This document shows, piece after piece, positions 1 through 9,225 of a stretch of DNA of 64,000 nucleotides (within the stretch, counting starts at the first letter, position 1; each line of letters opens with the position of its first letter). The translations under genes were made by a program, and so were the position numbers. The notes below the pieces were generated by a model that ran no database searches, was not told the origin of the DNA, and was given only the letters and a program-made list of their open reading frames with translations. The stretch is from Temnothorax longispinosus (lineage: Eukaryota > Arthropoda > Insecta > Hymenoptera > Formicidae): NCBI RefSeq assembly GCF_030848805.1, contig NC_092361.1, positions 9,195,928 to 9,259,927 on the forward strand, written 5' to 3'.

Positions 1-169
1 GGGCAAAGAATATATTAACGAGAAATGAAGCGCATCGAGCCGCAGTAGTAAGATTTGAGAGCGATACATTGATTGAAAAGTATTGAGATTTATTGTGTGG
101 TTAAACACGTTATCACGTGCAAGTGCAGTGAAGCTATATAATAAAAGAATAGTGCGAAAGTGATCAAAC
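1..169 (+). other. 5' leader of the Polinton polymerase ORF
   Basis: AT-rich sequence before the first ATG of the polymerase reading frame. A TATA-like run (TATATAATAAAAG) lies at 135-147, only about 23 bases before the ATG at 170. That is too close for a standard TATA box with a leader, so a promoter role is doubtful. No Polinton terminal repeat or integrase is visible here, so the element probably continues to the left of the window. Confidence 0.3.
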
Positions 170-1233
170 ATGGATCAATTCGAGCAAACCAAACGCGATC
201 TATTGGAGCTGTCCGACCAAATAGCTATCTTGGGTGAATTTTTCACATGGACGCTGAAATGTGAGGAATTCGTCGAGCAGCTCGAAACACGCAATAGTGC
301 CAAACGTCAGCGGTTCTGCAACAATCCAACGTTCGGGCAGAGGCAATTGTTGGTTGCCAGAATAGCGCGACTCGAGGGTGCGAAGTCGCGATTGGAAAGA
401 CAATTTATCTATAGACCGGGTGATTATGCGAACACCGATAACAGTGGCAACACGCGCGCGGCAGAACTCGTATGGCGAGAAATTGATGCCGCGTTCAAAA
501 CGCGAACAATGACCGGTGCGGTAATTAATACAGACCATATAGAACCGCGAGAGTTTTTGGAAGACGCCTGCAGCGTAGTGTGCAAGCGACTGCGAGACAT
601 TATAAAAACACATAACTGTGTCAAAGTGAACACCGCGTTCAACAGGGAGTTTGTGGCGGGTGATAAACGTGCCAATAAAAGTATATGTACAAAAAACATA
701 GAACTCTGTCGTACATCGCACTTGCGCGAGTGGTACGAGCGGCACGTTATCGAGCCCACATTAGCAAAACTCGAGGAGTTCCGGGAACGCGACAGTGGGT
801 GGGCGTTGACTCGAATCCTCAATTTGACGGTGAACGTCAACAGGTACAATCCTTTGCGCGCGGGGTGTCACTTGAAATTGCCTAAAGACATTAAAACGAA
901 GAGAGCGGTGATCAATGTGCGATCAATGGACAATGCGTGTTTTGCGTGGGCCGTGACGGCTGCTCTGCATCCAGCTGAAAGACATTCAGATCTGGAATCA
1001 TTATACCCGCATTATTCAACGGTACTGAATTTACGAGACATTGAATTCCCAATGACGTTGAGTCAAAGTAAACAGTTTGAACGACTCAACAATATATCCG
1101 TCAATTTCTATACCATCGAGGGACAGAAGACTTCAAACGTTCTTCCAATACGGCTTACCGACTGCACGAGTGATAAACGTGAATCTGCTGTACGTGCAGG
1201 ATCCGCGAGACAACAATGTTGGACATTTTGCGG
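170..1233 (+). pseudogene. polB: N-terminal region of Polinton/adintovirus family B DNA polymerase
   Basis: Open frame from the ATG at 170. The block INVRSMDNACFAWAVTAALH (about nt 919-978) and the following HYSTVLNLRDIEFPMTL segment are typical of the N-terminal part that precedes the polymerase in arthropod Polinton proteins (family knowledge). The first 230 residues are less conserved, basic and partly helical. The frame decays after about 1165: a different frame carries the recognisable NLLYVQDPRDNNVGHFA stretch at about 1173-1223, and the polymerase core then continues in a third frame. The zinc-ribbon and exonuclease I/II segments that normally lie between this region and the polymerase core are absent, so I read an internal deletion with at least two frame changes. 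The protein would initiate protein-primed replication of the linear element; as it stands it is dead. Confidence 0.72.
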
Positions 1234-2849
1234 ATTAAGAATCTATCCACCGGTGACACCGTATCCGAGAGCGATTACGCGCACCCCGTGAATGTATGGC
1301 AGCGATTCTCCGTTCAAACCCTGGACGAATACAGCGATCTATACCTGAAAACCGATGTCTTGCTGTTGGCCGACGTGTTTGAAAATTTCCGCAACAGCTG
1401 CGTCGCAAGTTACGGACTTGATCCCGCGTACTACTACACTTTACCAGGCTTTACGTGGGACGCCACGTTGAAAAATACGTGTGTCAATTTCGAACTGCTG
1501 ACTGACGTTGACATGGTTATGTTTATCGAACGTGGTATTCGCGGCGGCCTGAGTCAGTGTTCTAACAGATACGCGAAGGCCAACGACAAGTACATGCAGT
1601 CGTACGATCCATCTAAACCGTCGTCCTACCTAATGTACTTCGATGTCAACAACTTGTACGGCTGGGTGATGTGTAAGCCACTGCCCTACACGGAGTTTCG
1701 ATGGGTCGAAGACGTGTCAAATTTCGACTTAAGCGCAGTCGCTTTGGATTCGCCTACGGGCTATATTCTCCAGGTCGATCTAGAATATCCGCAGGATAAA
1801 CACGACGCGCACGCTGACCTACCGTTCTGTCCAATGCGCGCTAAACCGCCCGGCAAACGGCAGGACAAACTTCTCGTCACGCTGGACGATAAAGAGCGTT
1901 ATGTCATCCATTATCGCAATCTGCAGCAGTGCACGCGCCACGGTCTTCGCGTCACACAAATACATCGCGTATTGCAATTCGCTCAATCTGCGTGGCTCCG
2001 CTCTTACATCGAACTCAATACAAAAATCAGAACACTGGCCAAAAATGAGTTTGAAAAAACTTTATATAAATTAATGAATAACGCGGTTTTTGGGAAAACG
2101 ATGGAGAATGTACGCAACCACGTCGATGTAAAATTACTGACGAAGTGGGACGGATGATACGACGCGAAGGCAATAATCGCGCGACCGAATTTCCACAGCA
2201 GGAGCGTGTTTTCGGAAAATCTGGTAGCCGTCGACCTGCGCAAACTCGAGGTGAAATTCGACAAACCGATCTACGTCGGCATGTGCATCCTCGACTTGTC
2301 GAAGGTGTGCATATACGAATTTCACCACGAGTACATGTCTCCTCTGTACCGCGACTCGTGTAGAATTATGTATACCGACACGGACAGTTTGATTTATCAT
2401 ATCGAGTGCGACGACGTGTACGAGAACATGAATCGTGATATAGTCAGGTTCGACACGAGTGACTACGCGGTAGATAACGCTTATGGTATGCCACTCGTCA
2501 ATAAAAAAGTGTCGGGGCCTGATGAAGGACAAAAACAACGGTGCCATTATGACCAAATTCGTTGGACTTAGGGCGAAAATGTACGCCTTGCGAGTCAATG
2601 GTAAGAAAGACACTAAAAAAGCGAAAGCTGTCAAAAGCAACGTCATCGCGCACCATCACGTTCGACGACTACACGCGATGTCTGAACGATGAGATCGAAA
2701 TGACTCGACTGCAGTCGTGCATAAGATCAAAAAAGCACGAAGTGTACACTATCAACGAGACGAAAATTGCTCTGAGTCCGTACGACGATAAGCGATATAT
2801 CGTGCCGGGTTTGACCAATACGTTGCCGATGACGACGGTGAGTATGTAG
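1234..2849 (+). pseudogene. polB: protein-primed family B DNA polymerase core, frameshifted
   Basis: The catalytic half of a Polinton polymerase. Visible motifs are an ExoIII-like YLKTDVLLLADVF (about 1340-1380), motif A FDVNNLYGW (about 1638-1667), motif B KLMNNAVFGK (about 2068-2097) and motif C YTDTDSLIY (about 2370-2397, catalytic Asp pair). The frame breaks near 2150 (stop at 2155-2157 after LTKWDG), near 2520 and near 2650; the pieces lie in successive frames to 2849. The protein-primed polymerase family is implied by the DxxxLYG form of motif A and by the capsid and ATPase neighbours. The usual family length is more than 1000 residues, so this copy is both deleted and frameshifted. It is transcribed divergently from nothing visible: the next genes are on the minus strand with converging 3' ends. 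Confidence 0.85.
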
Positions 2850-3065
2850 TGGCAACCTCCGTTGAAACGCGAGTACGGGTGCATCTCGACGATATCACCC
2901 TGCCATAGGTCGTCGTACCCTCACACTATGACGTGTCTGCGAGGAAAATTTCTTCTCGCCGCGGCCGGTGCGTGCAATTCGTCCACCAACCATCGCTTTT
3001 TGATATTTTTATCCACATCGGATTTTAACAGTCTCATGTTTTGTTGTCGCCGTTTCTGCTTTTAG
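2850..3065. other. intergenic tail of the polymerase pseudogene
   Basis: No supported gene. The sequence is the decayed end of the polymerase reading frame and the convergent intergenic space before the minus-strand block. Confidence 0.4.
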
Positions 3066-3477
3066 TGCATCGTTCAAAGCAGTTTCTGAACGGTTCATAA
3101 CCGCTTCTGAACAGTTCGTAACCGCTTCTGAGCCATTCGTAAACCGTTCGACAACCGTTCCTGAATCGTTCGTTGTCGTTCGTCGTCGTCAGTTAACTGC
3201 TTCTTGTCACTCATCGTCGTCGTCGTCGTCGGCGGCGGCGTTTTTTAGCCGTTTGTAGCTTTTCCTGTTTCCGCGTAGTTCGCACCTGTTTCTAAACCGC
3301 TCGTAATCGTTTCTGAGCTGTTTTTGAACCGTTCGACAACCGTTCTTGAACCGTTCGACAGCCGTCCGACAACCGTTTTCGAATCGTTTGTTGCTGTTCG
3401 TCGCCGTCGTTAATTAACCGTTGCCTCTCTTCACTCGTCGCCGTTCGAAAGTCGTTTCTGCTGAACCGTTTCTTCAT
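3066..3477 (-). repeat. degenerate coding-type repeat (AACCGTTCGACAACCGTTC-like)
   Basis: Many diverged copies of a motif like GAACCGTTCGACAACCGTTC occur across 3070-3400 with a (TCG)n run at 3213-3236. On the minus strand one frame (3477-3292) reads as imperfect 11-residue repeats of the type TVQERLSNGSK / TAQKRLRAV, compatible with an extended coiled coil or fibre. The stretch follows the coiled-coil protein that ends at 3474 and may be its shifted C-terminal extension. Confidence 0.5.
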
Positions 3478-3830
3478 CGTTCATTAGCCGTTTCCAATCT
3501 AACGATATTCGCACGTCGATACTTGTTCACCGCAGCCTGTAACGCTCGCACTTTCTTCTCAAACGCGGTAAGCTTCTCGTCTGACTCTATTTGTTGATCT
3601 GTCAAACTTTTAACGCACTGATCTACGTATAGTTTGTTTATCGCGTCACCGTCAGTCTCAGGTTGCGCTACGCGACGAATCCTTTGCGACCTTGCGTCAA
3701 AGTCCGTGGCGGTGCGACACAGAGCGTTGTCGCGCACAAAATTTCTCACTAATCCGCTCTACCAATGGTACGAAATGGCATTCGTCGCGTCTTCGCTCTG
3801 CTCGAACAATCCAAATTTATTGATCGGCAT
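3474..3830 (-). pseudogene. coiled-coil virion-type protein of the Polinton
   Basis: The minus-strand frame starts at an ATG at 3830-3828 (MPINKFGLFEQ) and runs to 3474, interrupted by one in-frame TAG at 3761-3759. The central part has an RIRRVAQPETDGDAINKLYVDQ motif, seen in Polinton proteins that resemble the neck of trimeric phage fibres, followed by a heptad-rich helix (KLTAFEKKVRALQAAVNKY). The role is unknown; a minor structural or fibre protein is a reasonable guess because it sits with the ATPase in a minus-strand block. It overlaps the degenerate repeat downstream, where a shifted frame may hold the original C-terminus. Confidence 0.55.
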
Positions 3831-3865
3831 TTCGACGCTGATTGAACGGATCGCTGTCGCGCCGT

Positions 3866-4910
3866 TTAATTTATAATAAGCCCAGCCTCGCGAAGTTGCT
3901 CGATGTTCGACGTGATCTCGTTGTCGTGGGCATTGTTGCCAGCTTGACGCGAAGTGTTGAGCAATCGCAGACGATCCACCAGCTCGTTGGGGTCGTCCCA
4001 GTGCACGTAGTCGATCTTATTGTCGGTTAGCGTCATAACGCGAGGCGCGAATAATCTCTTTCCGAATTTGTTCTTCTTGGATTCGGTCGACATCAACGGT
4101 GAGATTACATATAGATACTTGTATCCCCTGTTGCCCTTTATTCGCTCGCGAGGATCGTGCTTGTATTTATGAGCACTTGTTGCCAACAATATGCTCCTGT
4201 ACTTTTGCCTATTGTCCTCAGTGTAGATATCGTAATCGGGTATTTTCTTGAAGATTAACACGTAAGTACCGAGTGTGCCGGCGTATCGTACGCCGTCGAT
4301 ATAAATGTTATCCGCTTTATTCATGTCAAAACGTTTATTACCGAGCATCATTTCATTCTTGCCGAGATAAACGCCGTATACGATGTCCATCGTTGGCGCC
4401 CAAAACAGACACGATGTAAATTTGGCTCAGTGGACCCAAGTGATCTTGCAACGTTTCTGTAAACAATTCTCGACCCTTCGACGTTTGCAACTGCTTTTGA
4501 ACGGTCGTCGCGATCGAGTCGTCCGTGGTTTCGAAAACATCATCCACGTTTGTCAGTAATTTGGGACTTGTACCTTGCACGGTTTGCGTCAGTGTAGAGG
4601 TTATCGGTAGTACTATCGATCGTTTCGATTGATCAGATTTACGCGGTGTCAGATCCGACCAGGAGTCTAATCGATTCCTCTTTCTCTTTGGTGTAGCATC
4701 CTCCTCCCCCTCCTCCTCCTCGGCCAAGCTCGAGTTGTCGACGCTCTTTTTCAACGGCCCGATGAGAGATCTAAAGTGCGTGTCCAACTCAATGTCCTTC
4801 TCGATTTTACCGGTCTTTAAAGCGCGAAGTTTCTTGCGAATTGAATCACTTGTTTTCGCAATATCGGGGGGGGAGGAAACAAAGCAGAGTGTCGATCTCT
4901 TTCTGTAACG
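3866..4910 (-). pseudogene. conserved Polinton-associated protein, frameshifted
   Basis: Two overlapping minus-strand frames make one gene. The N-terminal frame is open from just after the ATPase stop (about 4910) to 4353; it is basic, has an acidic run (EEEEGEED) and a nuclear-localisation-like KRKRN. The C-terminal frame (4390-3866) carries the conserved YGVYLGKN...YIDGVRYAGTLGTYVL block and ends with DPNELVDRLRLL...NEITSNIEQLREA, a signature repeatedly found in insect Polinton gene sets. The frames differ by one indel near 4395. A run of eight G (4866-4873) near the 5' end is another possible slippage site, and I see no ATG that clearly starts the gene. Function is unknown; it may be a structural protein. 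Confidence 0.6.
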
Positions 4911-5654
4911 CTAACGTTTCACCTTCGACGACGTATCGGCGACGACTGACCGCTTTTGTGGTATCGCGAACACGTTAAATCTTTTTCTGTATCGGCCGTT
5001 CGAAAGCGCGCTGTCCTTGTCTATCACTACGAATCCGTACTTGCAATGCCAACAATTGTGGCACAACGAGCAAAATTCATCGTACGACATGCCGGTATTT
5101 ACATGATCGTTGTAAACGTGTTTCAAATTAGTGCCATCCTGTTTGAACAGAATCAGCAGATTCGCGTTGTCGCGTATTAGATGTTTAGGTATTCTTGCGT
5201 ACGTCTGACAGAGATAAAAGCAGTCGACGCTCGAGTGCCTGCCCATCGAGAAATACTCTCTCACAGTGTCTTGCTTATCGCACGCCACGTCGTCGAAGAC
5301 GAAGATTGAGTTTGGACACGCGTCGCTCGGTGAAATGACGTCACTGTTATTGAAGAAGGTGTAGTAGCCGATTTCGTCGATCGATGTCAATAAATTCTCC
5401 AGATATTAGTATTTCGGTTGTTGCAGCGATTTCGAGTACACGTACACGTTCTCGAAACGTACACCGTGCGGATTTTCCAGCAAACTTATCAGAACGTTGG
5501 TTTTACCACAATTCGAGGGACCGCAAATGATCGCGCGTATAGTAGTCGGCAGGATCGTACCGTGTCTGCGCTTCTCCGCGTTGCCCTCCATCGACCGTGC
5601 TCTGTCATCGCAATTCGTCACGCGAATCGCCAACGGTGGTCGTACAAATCTCAT
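4911..5654 (-). pseudogene. genome-packaging ATPase (FtsK/A32-like)
   Basis: About 247 codons from the ATG at 5654 to a TAG at 4911, with one in-frame TAA at about 5406-5408. The Walker A motif GPSNCGKTN lies near 5494-5522 and the Walker B motif IFVFDDVA near 5282-5306; a Cys/His-rich segment (CSLCHNCWHC) follows near 5044-5075. Length and motif order fit the A32-type ATPase that packages DNA into the capsid in Polintons, adintoviruses and virophages. The start is only 84 bases from the divergent plus-strand ORF at 5739, so they may share a bidirectional promoter. The single stop makes this one of the less damaged genes of the element. Confidence 0.82.
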
Positions 5655-5703
5655 TTTTTTTCTTACACTTTGTGCGACTGAATGGAACTTTCGTTTGAAC
5701 GTC

Positions 5704-5711
5704 TATTTATA
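5704..5711 (+). promoter_or_regulatory. TATA-like box upstream of the capsid gene block
   Basis: TATTTATA lies 28 bases before the ATG at 5739 in the short interval between the divergent ATPase and the plus-strand structural genes. Position and sequence suggest a core promoter element; this is inference. It also favours 5739 over the in-frame upstream ATG at 5682 as the start. Confidence 0.35.
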
Positions 5712-5738
5712 GGCACAGCGAATTGCTCAGTCGCAAAG

Positions 5739-6002
5739 ATGTTCGTCCTGCTGTTGAGACCTTCGAACATTCGCGATTTTAGCGCCGAACAGCTGCAATT
5801 CGTGCCGAAAACCGTTCTACTGCAAGTGTGTGGTTATCACGTCTACTACGTGTGGGACAAGCTTCCGGAGCATATAAAGGCCGATTTGGAGGTTCAGACT
5901 TATCGTCGCTGTGACGAACATTACAATCAACCGTGGCAGCGAACGCACATCGACGGTCCCGCTCCGATGATTAAGGATTGCGGCGAATGTCAACGAATAT
6001 AA
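5739..6002 (+). CDS. small conserved Polinton protein, unknown function
   Basis: An 87-codon open frame beginning MFVLLLRPSNIRDFS. It contains FVPKTVLLQVCGYHVYYVWD and ends DCGECQRI, so it has a few cysteines but no clear catalytic motif. An upstream in-frame ATG at 5682 would add 19 residues, but a TATA-like box at 5704 argues for 5739. It overlaps the start of the PLA2/protease ORF by 16 bases. I do not recognise the family with certainty; its place between the ATPase and capsid genes suggests a virion or assembly role. Confidence 0.5.
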   Translation: MFVLLLRPSNIRDFSAEQLQFVPKTVLLQVCGYHVYYVWDKLPEHIKADLEVQTYRRCDEHYNQPWQRTHIDGPAPMIKDCGECQRI

Positions 6003-7045
6003 AAACAGGTAGAGGCCTGTTTAATCGCGCGATAGGTACACTTTCGATCGTATTGCACATTCCCGGCTATCAGTATTGCGGTCCGGGTACTCGTTTGCGA
6101 GAACGATTGGCTAGAGGTGATCCGGGTGTAAATCCATTGGACGCGGCGTGTCGCGAGCACGACATAGCCTATTCGCGTAGCAAAGGTCTCACCGAGAGAC
6201 ACGCGGCGGACAAGATACTCGTCGAAAGAGCGTTAGGACGCGTCATCGCGAGAGATTCGGCTCTCGGAGAGAGAGCTGCCGCTACAGCCGTCTGGGCGGC
6301 CATGAAGGCTAAGACGAAGCTCGGAATGGATTTGAAAACGCGGAAATCACGAACGAGGAAAAGACCGACAAAAAAACGGATACTTCCGACAGCGAAACGA
6401 GGCGGTGTATTGCCAATTCTACCGTTGTTGGGAGTTCTCGGTTCTATGGCCGGCGGAGCGGCCGGAATTACAACGGCGGTGAACGCTAGCAAAGCCGCGC
6501 GGCGTCAGCTGGAAGAGACGTTGCGTCGTCGCAATCGCGCCATGGAAGGTCGCGGACTTTATCTCACTCCGTACAAATATGGACAAGGACTGTATCTTGG
6601 CCCGCACAAACGCGGGCGAGGAGTATCGTTGAAGATTAAAAAAAAAACATCAACGAAGTCATTAAATATGTTCGCGGGTGCTACGACTAACGTACAATTG
6701 AGTCGACTGGCAAGGCGAATGCGCGTACCGTTTTTCATAGGTGTTTTCATGCGTGATTCGTTACCGATCGTCGATGGCATACGTCGAAACGAGAGCGGTA
6801 TCGTGAATTTGGATGATGCAGCGGGCCTCGGTACTCATTGGGTAGCGTACGCCAAGAGGGGAGATCGAGTCGTATATTTCGACAGTTTTGGCAATCTTCG
6901 ACCACCGAAAGAACTGGTGCGATATTTTGGACCAAGCGTGACGAAGATTGAATACAATTACACGTCTTATCAGCGATACGATCAGAGCATCTGCGGACAA
7001 TTGTGCTTGCAATTTCTCCGGACGATCGACGACGATCGGCGCTAA
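5987..7045 (+). CDS. PLA2-domain minor virion protein fused to adenain-like cysteine protease
   Basis: One uninterrupted frame of about 352 codons from the ATG at 5987 (MSTNIKTGRG). The first third has the hallmarks of a parvovirus VP1-type phospholipase A2: a YCGPGT calcium loop (about 6074-6091) and DAACREHDIAY with the HD catalytic pair (about 6140-6172). A hydrophobic Gly-rich segment (LPILPLLGVLGSMAGGAAGI) and basic repeats of the form GLYLxPYKxGQGLYLGP follow. The last third matches adenovirus-type maturation protease: GTHWVAY (catalytic His, about 6829-6849), a DSFG acidic residue (about 6880) and ICGQLCLQF with the Gln/Cys pair (about 6988-7014). PLA2 proteins help capsids cross membranes and the protease matures virion proteins. 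The two are often separate genes, so the fusion is notable; it could be original or due to loss of a stop. Confidence 0.75.
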   Translation: MSTNIKTGRGLFNRAIGTLSIVLHIPGYQYCGPGTRLRERLARGDPGVNPLDAACREHDIAYSRSKGLTERHAADKILVERALGRVIARDSALGERAAATAVWAAMKAKTKLGMDLKTRKSRTRKRPTKKRILPTAKRGGVLPILPLLGVLGSMAGGAAGITTAVNASKAARRQLEETLRRRNRAMEGRGLYLTPYKYGQGLYLGPHKRGRGVSLKIKKKTSTKSLNMFAGATTNVQLSRLARRMRVPFFIGVFMRDSLPIVDGIRRNESGIVNLDDAAGLGTHWVAYAKRGDRVVYFDSFGNLRPPKELVRYFGPSVTKIEYNYTSYQRYDQSICGQLCLQFLRTIDDDRR

Positions 7046-7105
7046 TTTAAAACCTGACGATGCGCCGTGCGGAGACTCAGTGTTCGTCGAACAGTTTCTG
7101 CCGAC

Positions 7106-7909
7106 ATGTCTATAACGTTCACGCTGACTGGGAAGAGCAGCATCCTCGCGGAGCACTATTTTCCCGCCGTGGATCTGACCATGAGCGACGGTGACTACGA
7201 GCTTGGTCTAACGTGTTTCGAGACTTATCATACGATTCCGAACGTGAATTCTTCGAATAATAAATTTTATTTCGACGAGGATGACACGGAAATTACGATT
7301 CCCGAGGGATCGTACGAGATACAGGCCATACACGAGTTTTTGAAACGTAAAATTTCACGGAAACGTTCGCGACGCGTGGTTCGTTCAAACGACGATTGTC
7401 GTACGTCGATCGCGGATATCGCGCGAGAGAGGACCGTTCGCGCGAACGGTTACGAAGACGAGGCCGCGGAATACTCGATAGTGCTCCGCGCAAATTACAA
7501 TACGATGAACAGCGAGATCAAGTGCGCTTTCAGAGTGAACTTTAACAAACCGAACAATGTCGGATCGCTGCTAGGATTCTCGTCGACGCGTATATTGCAA
7601 CCGGCACAGTGGCACGAATCGGACGCACCGATTAATATTATCAACGTAAACATTATCCGCGTGGAGTGTAACGTGACCGCGGATGCGTACAGCAACGGCA
7701 AACACGTTCATACAATACACGAATTTTCACCGAGCGTACCACCGGGATATAAGATATCGGAAACGCTGACACAGATCATTTACCTGCCGATCATCACGCG
7801 GAGCGTTACGAATCTAAAGATACGCGTCGCTGATCAAGACGGACGATTGCTCGATTTTCGAGGAGAAGAGATCACCGTCAGATTGCATGTACGACGGCGA
7901 GAGCGATAA
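7106..7909 (+). CDS. penton-like minor capsid protein
   Basis: An open frame of 267 codons from the first good ATG at 7106 (MSITFTLTGKSS). Conserved blocks are DGDYELGLTCFETYHTIPN, SSNNKFYF, KCAFRVNF..KPNNVGSLLGFSS and INIINVNIIRVECNV, ending LLDFRGEEITVRLHVRR. This is the single jelly-roll minor capsid (vertex) protein found beside the major capsid gene in arthropod Polintons (family knowledge). An Arg/Ser-rich insertion (about 7345-7440) interrupts the conserved part and may be a locally shifted or variable loop. No stop or frameshift is obvious over the rest. Confidence 0.72.
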   Translation: MSITFTLTGKSSILAEHYFPAVDLTMSDGDYELGLTCFETYHTIPNVNSSNNKFYFDEDDTEITIPEGSYEIQAIHEFLKRKISRKRSRRVVRSNDDCRTSIADIARERTVRANGYEDEAAEYSIVLRANYNTMNSEIKCAFRVNFNKPNNVGSLLGFSSTRILQPAQWHESDAPINIINVNIIRVECNVTADAYSNGKHVHTIHEFSPSVPPGYKISETLTQIIYLPIITRSVTNLKIRVADQDGRLLDFRGEEITVRLHVRRRER

Positions 7910-7954
7910 CGCACCAGTGTATGCGTGAGCGTGAGTGCACGCGCAACATATGAA

Positions 7955-8134
7955 ATGCTAGTGTTGAACGACTCGGAGCACGTGACAGATAACATTAATA
8001 TCTTTACAGCTGCGCCGATCGATGATATCGTGAAGTCGACATTCGGTGACGTTAAACAAGAGACGAAAAAGAAGCTCAACGCGTTAGGTTTTTACAATCT
8101 CTGGGATCCGCGGTGCAAAACATCTGAACGATGA
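7955..8134 (+). CDS. small ORF between the capsid genes
   Basis: A 59-codon frame starting MLVLNDSEHVTDNIN. It ends with the TGA of an ATGA overlap with the major capsid start at 8131. I do not recognise it. The tight overlap suggests a real member of the structural gene block, but it may equally be chance in this dense region. Confidence 0.3.
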   Translation: MLVLNDSEHVTDNINIFTAAPIDDIVKSTFGDVKQETKKKLNALGFYNLWDPRCKTSER

Positions 8135-9225
8135 TTGAAATTCTCAACATCGGAGGCGAGCCGGTCTTTGACGATCGCATCGTCAAGATCGAGACTCACA
8201 CGTACAACCCGTACGCCAACACAACGTTTGATTATAGCGACGAGATACGAATACCCATACAACAGCAGGATCTGTATACGTTGCCGTGCAAAAGTTTTCT
8301 CTACGTCGAAGGAACTTTGACGGTAACCAGAGCAGCCGACCAAGTCGATAACGTGGTATTGGGTACTAATTGCGTCGCGTTCATGTTCGACGAGATTTGA
8401 TACGAGCTCGACGGTATGGAAATTGATCGCTACAGAAACGTAGGAATAACCAGCACGCTCAAGAACTACGTTACGGTATCGTCCGACAGAAGCGTGATCT
8501 TGCGAAACGCTGGCTGGGATCCGTAGAATAACTCGAACGGATATTTCAATTTCTGCGTACCGCTCAACTTGTTACTGGGATTTTGCGAGGATTACAAACG
8601 CGTGGTGATCAACGCTCGTCACGAATTGATCTTGATACGAGCGCGCAACGACAACAATTCCCTGGTGGGAAGTCTCGCGTTGGAGCCTACTATCAAAATA
8701 CTCAAGATACAATGGCGAATGCTTCACGTGGTATTGATGCTGCGCGCCTTGGAAGACGAACGATATCTAAGTATGGGTTTCCGTTCGTGAGATCTGTACG
8801 AGTATCCCCTGTTGCAGAACACGACCAAGCACTCGTGGGCCATTAAGACCGCGACTCAGCTCAAAAAACCGCGATACGTCGTCTTCGCTCTGCAGACGGG
8901 TCGGAAGAACGTCATGTCCGCCGACACAAGCCGATTCGACGACTGCAACTTGACCAACGTAAAACTCTATCTAAACTCGGAAGTTTATCTATGACGACCT
9001 GAATTTGGACTTTGGCAAACACAGATGGGCGATTCTGTACGGTATGTACGCGCGTTTCTGCAAGGGCTACTACGGATACGAATATCTCGAGCCGAGTCTC
9101 ACCGTTTCGACTTTTCTACGTAACGGCCCGTTTGTGATCATCGATTGCTCCCGCCAAAACAAATCCGTCAAAAACGCCACCGTGGATGTCAGAATAGAAT
9201 TCGACTGCATGGAGAACGTACCGCC
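8131..9225 (+). pseudogene. major capsid protein (double jelly roll), 5' part
   Basis: Starts at the ATG at 8131 (MIEILNIGGEPVFDDRIV). Conserved blocks include TLPCKSFLYVEG, RNVGITSTLKNYVTV, LLLGFCEDYKRVV, TTKHSWAIKTATQL, FALQTGRKNVMS and YYGYEYLEPSLTV, diagnostic of the Polinton/adintovirus double jelly-roll capsid. Damage: in-frame stops at 8398-8400 (TGA), 8524-8526 (TAG) and 8788-8790 (TGA), and a one-base frame change near 8990. The gene is then cut after ENVP at 9225 by the LTR retrotransposon; its last 29 or so codons reappear at 19194. All three stops are one C-to-T or G-to-A transition from a plausible sense codon. Confidence 0.83.
9222..9225. repeat. target-site duplication CGCC (left)
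   Basis: CGCC directly before the left LTR; the same four bases follow the right LTR at 19194-19197. Removing one copy and the element restores the capsid reading frame. Confidence 0.8.
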
